Shown here: one piece after another, positions 37,694 through 46,610 of the stretch | Position numbering within the stretch: the stretch's first letter is position 1 | Layout of the letters: each line of letters opens with the position of its first letter | Source: an uncultured cyanobacterium | Lineage (GTDB): Bacteria; Cyanobacteriota; Cyanobacteriia; Cyanobacteriales; Nostocaceae | DNA length: 64,000 bases | Assembly: GCA_903848645.1 (NCBI GenBank) | Contig: CAINGU010000086.1 | Span: 1-64,000, forward strand | Direction: 5' to 3' | Notes under the pieces: generated by a model | Databases searched by the model: none | Seen by the model: the letters and a program-made list of their open reading frames with translations, nothing else | Told to the model about the DNA's origin: nothing | Program-made: the position numbers and the translations under genes

Positions 37694-38533
37694 TTAAAAT
37701 CCAAAAGCTAAAGCATCAAGCATATATTTACCTTTTTCTTGTCCAACTTCTAGATAAATTTCTAGTAATTCTTCATAAGCAGTTTCTCCCCCTATTATTT
37801 TCCAAAAGTCATTACCGATAACAACTGCATCATTAAAAGGCGTATAATTTAGGGTACAAGACCACTTATAATCTGCTTTTTTTGCTCCATAAGGATTATA
37901 AGGCATAGCATAATAAGCTTTCACTTGAGGACGATTTTTTCCACTGAGCAATTGAAATCGAAGTAACCGTTGTGTTACCTCTAAACACTGTCCTTTATTG
38001 GGCTTTGGACCTTTAATTTCAAAAAATAATTCTGTTCCATCTTTAGCTAAAATATACAAGTCCGTGCGAACAATTTTAAGTTCTAAATCATCACTGCGTC
38101 TAGTATTTAACACTGCTGTTATCATCTGCTCTAAAGATGGCTTACCTTGCTTATTTGTTGCAGCAGATTCATATTTTTGTTTTTGAAGTTCAGCTTCTGC
38201 AAAAGCTGTAAGACTTACCTCAGCTTTAATATCATAACCTCGACGGACATCTTGATGATGCTCTAGCGCAATTAAACGAGCGCATTCTTCAAAAGAATTA
38301 CCTAATTTTGTACTCAAACCTCTTTCAAATTGGTTGATACGTATTAATTCTGGTGGGATAAGTGCTGCTTGAAATGGCTTTAATTCTCCATTAGATGAAG
38401 ACCTAGATAAATATTCGGTTGCATTATCTGGTTTTAAAATTTTACGTCCTTTATATTCATCTACAAGACCATCAATAAAACCTTCTAGATATCCTTTGAT
38501 TGCTGCGCGAGTTGTAATATTAATAGCTGTCAT
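37694..38533 (-). CDS. Type II restriction endonuclease, TdeIII family
   Basis: The 279-residue protein has the TdeIII-family plan: IKGYLEGFIDGLVDEYKGRK, ECARLIALEHHQDVRRGYDIK, the catalytic segment LFFEIKGPKPNKGQ (E-x-K), and YYAMPYNPYGAKKADYKW. Members of this family are reported to recognise GGNCC. It ends a minus-strand series M-M-R: its start lies 14 bp after the end of the first C5 methyltransferase gene, so the three genes are probably one operon. The frame is intact. Recognition sequence here is inferred only from the family. Confidence 0.85.
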   Translation of the reverse strand: MTAINITTRAAIKGYLEGFIDGLVDEYKGRKILKPDNATEYLSRSSSNGELKPFQAALIPPELIRINQFERGLSTKLGNSFEECARLIALEHHQDVRRGYDIKAEVSLTAFAEAELQKQKYESAATNKQGKPSLEQMITAVLNTRRSDDLELKIVRTDLYILAKDGTELFFEIKGPKPNKGQCLEVTQRLLRFQLLSGKNRPQVKAYYAMPYNPYGAKKADYKWSCTLNYTPFNDAVVIGNDFWKIIGGETAYEELLEIYLEVGQEKGKYMLDALAFGF

Positions 38534-38547
38534 ATGTTAACCAATGT

Positions 38548-39921
38548 TTAAAGAATAATGTTGAGTAAAGATTTAGCCAAATGATAGATTACAGGCACAG
38601 ATACAGCATTACCAAATTGATGCTTTGCCTTATTTTCATTATCGGCTATTTGGAAATTTTCTGGAAATCCTTGTAATATTGCGTAATCTTTTGCCGTTAA
38701 TGGTCTATATTTTTTAAGAAGATAAATTTCTTGGATAAATTTCTGTTTATATATTTTTGGTTCATGACATTCTATAGATATAGTTGCTACATAATCTTTC
38801 GTTCCCGTTGCGGTTAAAGTCCCAATAGCATCAGCATGAGGTAAATATATTTTAGAAATTCCCTTAATTCCTGATGAAATTTTAGAATTTACAAATTCAT
38901 AACCTTTATTTTCTACAAAACGCAAAATTTCTTTATCTACTAAATGATTTATTTCTTCAATCTTCAAGTCAAGAATTAAAGATTCTAAAATCTCATATTT
39001 CAAAGGATTACCATCTTTATCACCGTAAATTTTCCTTCTCCGATTTTTTAATATTGTTTGACAAATTGACTTTTCTCTCTGAGTTGTTTCGATTAAATCC
39101 CAAGAATGAATGGTAGTATGTCCGTCTCTGACATCTGAGAAGAGAAAGAAATCATTTAATTCATCTAATTTTTGGAATCTACCTCTAGCACCAGGAATTT
39201 TACCATCTGTAAATAACACTTCTGTGGGAAATTTCTTTTTAGAAGAATTACTGCGTTGAATATCAGGAATTATATCATATAATTTCCCATGCTTATTTAT
39301 AGGTTTAGGAAAGGTAAAACCCCAACTGTTATCTAGATCATTTCTAATACCAACAATAAATATTCTGTCTCTATCTTGAGGTAAACCAAAATCGTAGGAA
39401 TTAAGCACCTGATATTTAACTAAATATCCAGATGATGTTAAATTATTAAGTATATATTCTAAACTTGTCCTGTTTCTCGGCTCAGTTAGACCTTTAACAT
39501 TTTCAAATATAAATGATTTGGGTTGATTAGATTTGACGACTCGAAAAACATCATTCCATAATTGACCTCTGGAATCATCTAAACCTTTTAATTTACCTGC
39601 TATTGACCAAGGTTGACAAGGAACACCACCGACAATTACATCTATTTCAAAAGGTAATTTATCTAAATTAGTGATATCTCCTAAATATGGTTCATTAGCA
39701 TTGGTATCACGAATAAAGTTATTTTTGTAAACTTTGATTGCTTGTTTGTCAATTTCTGAATAACCTAAACAAATTCCTCCTAGTTCTTCGAGAGGAATTC
39801 TAAAGCCACCAATACCAGAAAATAGGTCTATAAAGGTAAATTTAGTGATGGTTTCTATGGTAGTGGTAGGTTGGAATAATGGGAATATTTCTAGCTGTTG
39901 AGCATCAATACAAGATTTCAT
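38548..39921 (-). CDS. DNA (cytosine-5-)-methyltransferase of the TdeIII-type system
   Basis: The 457-residue enzyme shows motif I FIDLFSGIGGFRIPLEELGG, motif IV VGGVPCQPWSIAGK with the catalytic Cys, motif VI FENVKGL, motif VIII QDRDRIFIVG, motif IX LTAKDYAILQGFP and motif X HQFGNAVSVPVI. The target-recognition region between VIII and IX is long (about 200 residues). It sits directly before the endonuclease gene and presumably protects the same site. The start follows a 45-bp gap after the second methyltransferase. Confidence 0.92.
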   Translation of the reverse strand: MKSCIDAQQLEIFPLFQPTTTIETITKFTFIDLFSGIGGFRIPLEELGGICLGYSEIDKQAIKVYKNNFIRDTNANEPYLGDITNLDKLPFEIDVIVGGVPCQPWSIAGKLKGLDDSRGQLWNDVFRVVKSNQPKSFIFENVKGLTEPRNRTSLEYILNNLTSSGYLVKYQVLNSYDFGLPQDRDRIFIVGIRNDLDNSWGFTFPKPINKHGKLYDIIPDIQRSNSSKKKFPTEVLFTDGKIPGARGRFQKLDELNDFFLFSDVRDGHTTIHSWDLIETTQREKSICQTILKNRRRKIYGDKDGNPLKYEILESLILDLKIEEINHLVDKEILRFVENKGYEFVNSKISSGIKGISKIYLPHADAIGTLTATGTKDYVATISIECHEPKIYKQKFIQEIYLLKKYRPLTAKDYAILQGFPENFQIADNENKAKHQFGNAVSVPVIYHLAKSLLNIIL

Positions 39922-39966
39922 ATCAATTTAATACACAATTTTATATTATATGATATTGACATTATA

Positions 39967-41139
39967 TCAAGAAAATACCGAACTGTGTTCAGTAACTTCT
40001 TTTCCTTTTGGTTGATGTCCCTGCATTAAATTAATCAGATATTCACCAAGTTCTTTAGCAAGTAACACCGGAACTGCATTACCAATTTGTTTATATTTAG
40101 AACTTATCGAACCATGAAAAATCCAATCATCAGGAAAAGTTTGAATTTTTGCAGATTCGCGCACAGTTAAAGGACGAAGTTCTACAGGGTGACACATATC
40201 TGTAGCTTTTTGTTGGGGACTGGTTGTGATTGTTGGTGAAGGTTTATCCCAAGATAATCTTCTGTAAAAACCAACTTTTCCCCCACCAGAATTATAAGCA
40301 CCTCCCATTGCTTCCTTTTGTAATTCTTCTGGTAAATTTTTCCAATTTTGTCCCGCTGCTAATAATCTTAAAAACTTGAGCCGATTTTCTGAATAACTAA
40401 TAAATTCTGGTTGGATATCAACAAAATCTATTAACGCATCTTTTAAAGTTCTCCACTTTGGTAAAAATTTACCATCTTTACTATATTTAGCTAGAGGAAA
40501 TGTAGCAGTTTCACCATCTCTAGAACCAATAAAAACTACACGGGATCTATTTTGAGGAACACCATAATCTGCCGCTTCTAACAGGTTGTAAACTACGTTA
40601 TATCCTAATTCCTTTATTTCTGCTAAAACTACTTTTAAAGCTGCACCATTCATTTCATCAAGTTCTAAAGCTGGGTAATCTTTTCCTCTTTGATTAATAG
40701 GACGATGACGCAAAGAAGCAGAAAGTAAGCCTCTGACATTTTCCATTAAGAAAAATCGGGGTTGGACTTCTTTGACAATGCGAATAAAATCCATGAATAA
40801 ACTCCCACGCGGGTCTATAACTGAACCCCGTTTTCCTGCGGTACTAAATGGCTGACAAGGGGGACCACCCGTGACTAAATCTATTTCCCCTGGAAGTAAA
40901 GCACGACCTAAATTTAAAACTCTTCCTCCTTCTTCTAGTAATTTTTGAGAAGAAACTTTTTCTAATTCTCTGGGAATAGCACTTTCTTGGAGATAAGGTT
41001 TATTGAGAGCAATTGTTTTAACTGCATCTTTATCTTTTTCAACTACACTAACAGTATGAAATCCTGCTTGTTCTAGTCCTAAATCTAAGCCATAAGCACC
41101 TGTGAATAGGGAAATGCAAATAGGTTGATTATTGATCAT
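39967..41139 (-). CDS. Second DNA (cytosine-5-)-methyltransferase
   Basis: From MINNQPICISLFTGAYGLDLG the product has 390 residues. Motif I, motif IV TGGPPCQPFSTAGKRGS (catalytic Cys), motif VI LMENVRGLLSA, motif VIII PQNRSRVVFIGS, motif IX LTVRESAKIQTFP and motif X YKQIGNAVPVLLA are all present. The recognition region differs from that of the neighbouring enzyme (SWDKPSPTITTSPQQKAT is visible). A TTG start 12 codons upstream is possible. It may methylate the other strand of an asymmetric target, the same target, or a different site. Confidence 0.92.
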   Translation of the reverse strand: MINNQPICISLFTGAYGLDLGLEQAGFHTVSVVEKDKDAVKTIALNKPYLQESAIPRELEKVSSQKLLEEGGRVLNLGRALLPGEIDLVTGGPPCQPFSTAGKRGSVIDPRGSLFMDFIRIVKEVQPRFFLMENVRGLLSASLRHRPINQRGKDYPALELDEMNGAALKVVLAEIKELGYNVVYNLLEAADYGVPQNRSRVVFIGSRDGETATFPLAKYSKDGKFLPKWRTLKDALIDFVDIQPEFISYSENRLKFLRLLAAGQNWKNLPEELQKEAMGGAYNSGGGKVGFYRRLSWDKPSPTITTSPQQKATDMCHPVELRPLTVRESAKIQTFPDDWIFHGSISSKYKQIGNAVPVLLAKELGEYLINLMQGHQPKGKEVTEHSSVFS

Positions 41140-41358
41140 TATTGATTGTTTTTGAAAGTTATTACTATATGACAAATTATACCTTTTCCAGGTTTTAAAA
41201 CATTCCCCTGGAAGTCAAGAGAATTTAAATTTACTAGTACCTAATAAATACACTTAATTCTAAGTAACTATTATTATATTTGCTCTATTACCATTTTACC
41301 GCTAGATGCTACTTATCGGCTGTAGATTTTTGACAATTGAAAACAGATTGTTTGATTT

Positions 41359-41577
41359 ATGGACAATCAGGCAAAAAAAAAATTGGGTAGCAATATTAAA
41401 CAACTTAGGACAAAGTTAGAACTCTCACAAGAGCAACTAGCAGAAAAAGCGGATTTGCACCGTACTTATGTTGGTGCTGTTGAACGAGGTGAGCGCAATA
41501 TTAGTTTAGACAATATTTTAGCAATTGCTCGCGCATTAGGAATTTCAGCAAGTGAATTATTAGAGGGAGTTGAATAA
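41359..41577 (+). CDS. XRE-family controller (C) protein of the ScaI-type system
   Basis: The 72-residue protein is a single helix-turn-helix domain (LGSNIKQLRTKLELSQEQLAE, DLHRTYVGAVERGERNISLDN, ARALGISASELLEG). Small proteins of this size that overlap a restriction gene are C proteins, which delay endonuclease expression after entry into a new host. Its TAA overlaps the next ATG (ATAATG arrangement), so C and R are translationally coupled. The upstream 180 bp must hold the C-box and the divergent methyltransferase promoter. Confidence 0.88.
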   Translation: MDNQAKKKLGSNIKQLRTKLELSQEQLAEKADLHRTYVGAVERGERNISLDNILAIARALGISASELLEGVE

Positions 41578-42160
41578 TGTTATTATCTCCCTACATGAAT
41601 TATCCAGAAAGTGAATGGTTAGAAATAACCAACAAATTGATTGAAGAATTTCCGCTATCTAGTGAAGTTTTAGTCTCGATTGTAGAATCTGCATGGGAGG
41701 ATCTTTATAATTCTAGTTTTGGAAATTCTGGACTTAAAATAGGTCAAGATATTTTTCTACCTGCTCAAGCTACAGGTGTTATTTTAGAAAAATTAATAGC
41801 GGTTCATCTTGCTAACCAATATTCAGAATGGAGAGGAGGTAAAACTAAACAGGAAAAAGATATTGTTTACACCATTAATGATCGCTATTCCTTTGAAATT
41901 AAAACATCTTCCAGTAAAAGTGGATTGTTTGGTAATAGAAGTACAGGTCATATCGAACAAAGTATAGAACGGGATATTACTTAGTGATTAACTACAAATT
42001 GCCTAAAGAAGATGATTTAAGTTACCAATTATGGAAAATTCGTTTTGGTTGGATAGATGATGAAGATTGGATTGGTCAAAAAGAAGCAAGTGGACAACAA
42101 GCATCTATAGGAAAAAAGTTAGCAGAATTAAAGTTAATAACGCTCAAAATGTATCAGTAA
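41577..42160 (+). pseudogene. ScaI-family type II restriction endonuclease, frameshifted
   Basis: The first part (135 codons, stop at 41982-41984) has YPESEWLEITNKLIEEFPL, KDIVYTINDRYSFEIKTSS with the catalytic D95 and E107-I-K109, and FGNRS. It ends with the out-of-family residues D-I-T. In the +2 frame relative to the start the rest follows at once: G-Y-Y-L-V-I-N-Y-K-L-P, then IRFGWIDDEDWIGQ and ASGQQAS, which are the ScaI-family C-terminal motifs. A single missing base in the region 41970-41972 explains the break. The complete product would be about 194 residues. A sequencing error cannot be excluded. Confidence 0.85.
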
Positions 42161-43013
42161 CTAAATCAAATAAAGTACCTTGTTTAACTTGATTTTCTTG
42201 ATCACAGCGAATTTTTTTAACTCTTTCCACTGCAATATTGACATAATCTGGATTAATTTCAATACCTATTGCTTTACGTCCGGTTTTAATAGCTGCTTCT
42301 GCTATTGAACCAGATCCAAAAAAAGGATCAAATATGATATCTCCATGATTACTACTAGCTAAAATAACCCGACTAATTAACTCAATTGGAAACTGTGCGG
42401 GATGAGGAGTTCTTTCTTTAGAACTACGATTTTGACCGGAGGTAACTTTAGGAATTTGCCAAACATCAGTAGGGTTTTTTCCGTTGACATTACATTTTAA
42501 TTTGCCATTTTTCTTTTGATTAGGATATTTAACATTAGGATCACGAATATCATCTAAATTAAATAAATATTTTTGAGAATCTTTAACATACCAAAGAAAT
42601 TTCTCATTCCGAGGAGAAAAAAACAATTTTCCTGCGACTCCTGCACCATAATTCCAAACAATTTCTTGAATTAAATAAAAAGGAACTTTATCCCAAATTA
42701 AATAAGGAATAGGAATTGCTTTAGCACTGTTGGGAATAGAAAGATAACCAAGATTTAGCCAAAATGCACCATGAGATGAAGTGCAATGATAGACTTGATT
42801 AATCCATTTAACTGTCCATTTAATATAATCTTCTAATGACAATATAGATTCATATTCCTTTCCTATATTATAGGGAGGAGATGTCACGGTTAAAGGTAAG
42901 CATTCTGCTGGTAATTTATTCATTAATAATAATGAATCTCCTTGATAAATTAATACATCTTTATCTTCATAGACTGGGGTTCCCAAAAAAGATTTAAAAG
43001 TATTAAGCTCCAT
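42144..43013 (-). CDS. Site-specific DNA methyltransferase, beta class, probably N4-cytosine
   Basis: The 289-residue enzyme has motif IV LTVTSPPYNIGKEY near the N-terminus and motif I DPFFGSGSIAEAAIKTGRKAIG near the C-terminus, the order of beta-class amino-methyltransferases. S-P-P-Y is typical of N4-cytosine enzymes. The genes overlap the ScaI-like endonuclease pseudogene by 17 bp at their 3' ends. It is the modification partner of the ScaI-type set (family target AGTACT, an inference from the endonuclease). Its frame is intact, so methylation may persist without restriction. Confidence 0.9.
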   Translation of the reverse strand: MELNTFKSFLGTPVYEDKDVLIYQGDSLLLMNKLPAECLPLTVTSPPYNIGKEYESILSLEDYIKWTVKWINQVYHCTSSHGAFWLNLGYLSIPNSAKAIPIPYLIWDKVPFYLIQEIVWNYGAGVAGKLFFSPRNEKFLWYVKDSQKYLFNLDDIRDPNVKYPNQKKNGKLKCNVNGKNPTDVWQIPKVTSGQNRSSKERTPHPAQFPIELISRVILASSNHGDIIFDPFFGSGSIAEAAIKTGRKAIGIEINPDYVNIAVERVKKIRCDQENQVKQGTLFDLVTDTF

Positions 43014-43100
43014 ACATTTGTACTCACTTAGTAAATGGAAAATGGTTTTAACATTGTACTACATTAATTAGTATTAAATATTATTTAAGACAAAAATAAT

Positions 43101-43121
43101 AGGGTGAGTAAAACTCACCCT
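43101..43121 (-). terminator. Terminator of the oxidase operon
   Basis: AGGGTGAGT-AAA-ACTCACCCT is a perfect 9-bp stem. On the minus strand ATTATTTTTG follows. It lies 30 bp after the subunit III stop codon. Confidence 0.75.
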
Positions 43122-43150
43122 TTGAATTATACAACCAAATTGCAATATAT

Positions 43151-43759
43151 CTACTGCCAAACGTAGATAAGTAGAAACAAAACAATCCAGATAACATCAA
43201 CAAAGTGCCAAAACAAAGAAGTGGCATTTATCCCAAAATGGCCATTATCAAAATTACCAGGAATAAAAGAACGCAACAACACAATTAACTGTAACAGAAT
43301 ACCCGTAAAAACGTGCAAACCGTGAAAACCAGTTAATAGATAAAACATTCCTCCAAACGTACCAGAAGTAAAGCCAAATTCCAGTTGACTCCATTCCACC
43401 GCTTGTCCAAAAAGGAAATAACCACCCATAGCCATTGTTAAAAACAACAACAGCCGATAAGTCTTTAAATCATGTCTTTCCAGAGCTTTTTCTGCAAAGA
43501 AAATCACAAAACTACTAGCAACTAAAACCACAGTATTAATGCTTGGTTCTTTTATTTCCAAACCAGAAACACCAGCCGGCAACCAATTAACAGCAGAAGT
43601 TTTGTAGATAATATAGCCAGCAAAGAAACTCAAGAAAATGACACTTTCTGATAACAGAAAGACAATAAAACCAAACATTTTATTGCCTTCTTCATCATGT
43701 TCGTGTTCATGACTGTGGTGAGGCTGTAACTCTTCTGAAGAAATAGAACTATCCATCAT
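43151..43759 (-). CDS. ctaE: Heme-copper oxidase subunit III (ARTO)
   Basis: The 202-residue protein begins with a histidine-rich tail (HHSHEHEHDEEG) and has five hydrophobic helices, as in short cyanobacterial subunit III. Conserved segments are FLLSESVIFLSFFAGYI, TGFHGLHVFTGILLQ and FWHFVDVIWIVLFLLIYVW. It is the last gene of the operon. The start ATG at 43759 is preferred over a TTG three codons upstream. In this operon the complex is predicted to be a quinol oxidase (see subunit II). Confidence 0.92.
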   Translation of the reverse strand: MMDSSISSEELQPHHSHEHEHDEEGNKMFGFIVFLLSESVIFLSFFAGYIIYKTSAVNWLPAGVSGLEIKEPSINTVVLVASSFVIFFAEKALERHDLKTYRLLLFLTMAMGGYFLFGQAVEWSQLEFGFTSGTFGGMFYLLTGFHGLHVFTGILLQLIVLLRSFIPGNFDNGHFGINATSLFWHFVDVIWIVLFLLIYVWQ

Positions 43760-43792
43760 AATTTCCAATTGAATAAATTAGTGAGAAAGAAG

Positions 43793-43853
43793 ATCCCCGA
43801 CTTCTTTTTTGATCTTGTTAATAAATTATGAATTAATGCCAGAAGTCGGGGGT
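43793..43853. repeat. Inverted repeat between subunit III and I genes
   Basis: GATCCCCGACTTCT pairs with AGAAGTCGGGGGTC over 35 nt. It may limit subunit III expression or be a dispersed element. Confidence 0.6.
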
Positions 43854-43868
43854 CTAGAAATTGACAAA

Positions 43869-45521
43869 TTACTCATGTTCAGAAGATGCCATTAATTCAG
43901 ACTTGCCATAACCATAAGGTTCGCAAGTAACAATCGGAATTTCTTCAAAATTCTCAACAGGAGGAGGAGAAGAAACAGTCCATTCCAAACCAATTGCTCT
44001 CCAAGGATTACCAGGAGCTTTTTCTCCATCCATCCAAGAAATTAACATATTGAAAATGAAAGGAAGAGTAGACATTCCTAATAGGAAAGAACCCAAACTA
44101 GCAACAATATTCCAACCAACTAATTCAGGTGCATAGGAAGCAGCACGACGTAACATCCCTTGCAAACCTAATGGGTGCATGGGTAAGAAATTCAAATTTG
44201 TGCCGATAAATGCTAACCAAAAATGGATTTTGCCCCAACCTTCGTGGAACATTCTCCCCGTCATTTTGGGAAACCAATGATAGATAGCGGCATACATTCC
44301 CATCGTCACAGTTCCATAGAGAACATAATGGAAATGACCAACGACAAAATAGGTATTGTTAACATGAACATCCACTGGAACAGAAGAAAGCATAATTCCT
44401 GTAATCCCAGCAAATACAAACATTACCAAACCACCCAAAGCAAATAACATTGGTGTAGTTAGGCGAATTTTTCCGCCCCAAATAGTTGCTACCCAAGCAA
44501 ATACCTTAATCCCTGTGGGAATAGATACAAACATGGTTGTCACCATGAAAAATAACCGTAGCCAACCAGGAGTACCACTCACATACATATGGTGTACCCA
44601 AACGATGCCGCTAACTACAGCAATTAACATCGAAGAAACAGCAACGACTTTGTAACCAAATAAAGGTTTGCGAGAATAAACCGGAAATATTTCCGAGAAA
44701 ATCCCGAAGATAGGCAAAATGATTACATATACCGCAGGGTGAGAATAGAACCAGAAATAATGCTGGAACATCACCGGATTTCCGCCTTTGGTGGGATCAA
44801 AAAAGGAAGTTCCCACTGTAATATCAAGAAGCAACATAACCGCCCCGGCTGTTAAAGCTGGCAGTCCAAATAATTGGATAATTTGGGCGCTAAATACTGC
44901 CCAAACAAAGAGAGGCATTCTAAAATAACCCATTCCTGGCGCTCGCATTTTCACAATGGTGGTGACAAAATTCACCGCACCCATAATGGAAGAGACACCG
45001 GAAATAGCCACCGCTAATAACCAGAGAACTTGACCGTTAATGAAGTTTCCCGTGGGGTTTTGGGTACTGACGGGGGGATATGCCCACCAACCAGATTGAG
45101 CAGGTCCACCGGGAACGAAGAAGCTGGACATGAGGAGAATTCCCACCACGGGAACCATCCAAAAGGCGACGGCGTTTAAGCGGGGGAATGCCATATCTCG
45201 CGCCCCAATCATCAGGGGAACGAGGTAGTTAGCCATACCAACAAGGGAGGGAAACGTCCACAAAAACAGCATCACTGTTCCGTGCATGGTGAACATTCCG
45301 TTGTAGACTGTGCGGTCTATTAAATCAGCTTCAGGGGTGATGAGTTCTCCTCGCAAAATCATGGCGAAGATACCACCAACAAGGAAGAAGATAAAGGAAG
45401 TAACGAGGTATTGAATCCCGATAACTTTATGGTCGGTACTAAAGCTGAAGTATGTTCTCCAGGTTTGGGGCGGTTCGTGGTGATGTGATTCACCAGCAAC
45501 ATGAATGGGAATGTTAGTCAT
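43869..45521 (-). CDS. ctaD: Heme-copper oxidase subunit I (ARTO, A2 type)
   Basis: The 550-residue, 12-helix protein contains the heme a ligand MHGTVMLFLW, CuB and tyrosine motif FWFYSHPAVYV, the two CuB histidines in VWVHHMYV, and the last heme ligands NNTYFVVGHFHYV. The YSHPxVY motif replaces the glutamate of A1 enzymes, so this belongs to the A2 type with a Tyr-Ser D-channel end. It reduces oxygen to water and pumps protons. Heptamer repeats lie between its start and the subunit II gene. Confidence 0.95.
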   Translation of the reverse strand: MTNIPIHVAGESHHHEPPQTWRTYFSFSTDHKVIGIQYLVTSFIFFLVGGIFAMILRGELITPEADLIDRTVYNGMFTMHGTVMLFLWTFPSLVGMANYLVPLMIGARDMAFPRLNAVAFWMVPVVGILLMSSFFVPGGPAQSGWWAYPPVSTQNPTGNFINGQVLWLLAVAISGVSSIMGAVNFVTTIVKMRAPGMGYFRMPLFVWAVFSAQIIQLFGLPALTAGAVMLLLDITVGTSFFDPTKGGNPVMFQHYFWFYSHPAVYVIILPIFGIFSEIFPVYSRKPLFGYKVVAVSSMLIAVVSGIVWVHHMYVSGTPGWLRLFFMVTTMFVSIPTGIKVFAWVATIWGGKIRLTTPMLFALGGLVMFVFAGITGIMLSSVPVDVHVNNTYFVVGHFHYVLYGTVTMGMYAAIYHWFPKMTGRMFHEGWGKIHFWLAFIGTNLNFLPMHPLGLQGMLRRAASYAPELVGWNIVASLGSFLLGMSTLPFIFNMLISWMDGEKAPGNPWRAIGLEWTVSSPPPVENFEEIPIVTCEPYGYGKSELMASSEHE

Positions 45522-45524
45522 TCG

Positions 45525-45552
45525 ATTTTAGATTTTAGATTTTGGATTTTGG
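45525..45552 (+). repeat. Heptamer array (ATTTTAG/ATTTTGG)x4
   Basis: The reverse complement is CCAAAAT/CTAAAAT, the family found twice inside purL. Here it lies in the 80-bp gap in front of the subunit I gene. Confidence 0.85.
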
Positions 45553-45601
45553 ATTGCCAATTTTAGATTTTTGATGGCTAAATCTAAAAGCAAAAAGTTA
45601 A

Positions 45602-46528
45602 TTAACCGGGGAAATTGACTAATGGAGGTGCTGCGGGTTCAACGGTTTTCCAACCGCTATCAATGCCGTTTTCTACTTTGAGGGCATATTCGGAAGCCGC
45701 TTGGTTAGGGGCTGGGCTGGGTTTTTGACTCGCAGCTTTGCTTAACCACTGCTGATAGTTGCTAGGTGATTCCACAATGACTTTTGCTCGCATAGTGGCA
45801 AAGTATGTACCGCTATACTGAGAGTCGGTTAAATCATACGCACCGGGGCGAATGGGAGTAAATTCAAAGTCCAGGTCGTTACCAGGAATAATGTCTTGTT
45901 TAAGACGGAAAGCGGGGATAAAAAAGCCGTGAAGTACGTCTTCCGAATGCAGATTTAGACGAACACGGCGATCGCTTGGTAAATGCAATTCTGTACTGGT
46001 AACATTGCTTTGGGGGTAATGAAACACCCAAGCCCACTGTTTAGCTGATACATCAATATGTTCTACATCCTCAGCAATTACCGCTTCTGAAGTCTCATCT
46101 ATCACAGCATAGGCGGTTTCCATCTTCATGGGGTTATGTAGGTGGATCTGGTGAGATGGGCCCTGGATACCCATTTCTTCGTAAACTTGGTAACTATAAC
46201 CCGCAATCCACAACACCAACATAATTGGGATTGCTGTCCAAATTACTTCTAAAGTCACATTACCTTCAATGTGGGGACCATCACCTAAATCTGTAGCTTT
46301 CGCCCGATGGAAACAAATGGAATAGAAGAGAGTAGCAGTTACTCCCAGGAAAATTAAAGATCCTAATGTTACCAAAAAGCTAAATAAATCATCAATCAGA
46401 TGAGATTCAGCAGCCCCTTGGGGAGGAAGCCAAGAATAAGCCTGTTTACCAATCCAGAGACTAGTAAGAGTTACCGCAACTGCCCCAGTAACTATGGTCA
46501 AAAAGTTGAGAAAGTGCCGAATTTTCAT
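45602..46528 (-). CDS. ctaC: Heme-copper quinol oxidase subunit II without CuA ligands (ARTO)
   Basis: The 308-residue protein has two N-terminal helices and a periplasmic cupredoxin domain (KQWAWVFHYPQ, HSEDVLHGFFIPAFRLKQDIIPG). The canonical CuA motif C-A-E-L-C-G-P-Y-H-G-L-M is replaced by D-S-Q-Y-S-G-T-Y-F-A-T-M (residues 235-246): both cysteines and the histidine are missing. This is the hallmark of the cyanobacterial alternative respiratory terminal oxidase, which is thought to accept quinol. His200 and Met246 remain. A heptamer array lies immediately upstream. Confidence 0.93.
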   Translation of the reverse strand: MKIRHFLNFLTIVTGAVAVTLTSLWIGKQAYSWLPPQGAAESHLIDDLFSFLVTLGSLIFLGVTATLFYSICFHRAKATDLGDGPHIEGNVTLEVIWTAIPIMLVLWIAGYSYQVYEEMGIQGPSHQIHLHNPMKMETAYAVIDETSEAVIAEDVEHIDVSAKQWAWVFHYPQSNVTSTELHLPSDRRVRLNLHSEDVLHGFFIPAFRLKQDIIPGNDLDFEFTPIRPGAYDLTDSQYSGTYFATMRAKVIVESPSNYQQWLSKAASQKPSPAPNQAASEYALKVENGIDSGWKTVEPAAPPLVNFPG

Positions 46529-46530
46529 AA

Positions 46531-46579
46531 TGGTCAGTGGTTAGTTGTCAGTAGTCAGTGGTCAGTAGTCAGTTGTTAG
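46531..46579 (+). repeat. Heptamer array (TGGTCAG/TTGTTAG type), 7 units
   Basis: Seven units lie just upstream of the subunit II start codon, within 3 bp of it. The complement is CTGACAA-like, the same family as in front of recG and dapA. Confidence 0.85.
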
Positions 46580-46610
46580 ACAAGAATTTTTACCGATTAC
46601 CAATCACCAA

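Noticed and set aside
41176-41358. C-box operator in front of the ScaI-type controller gene
   Set aside because: Only a weak CTAC...GTAG symmetry is visible; it does not match a known C-box well enough to annotate.
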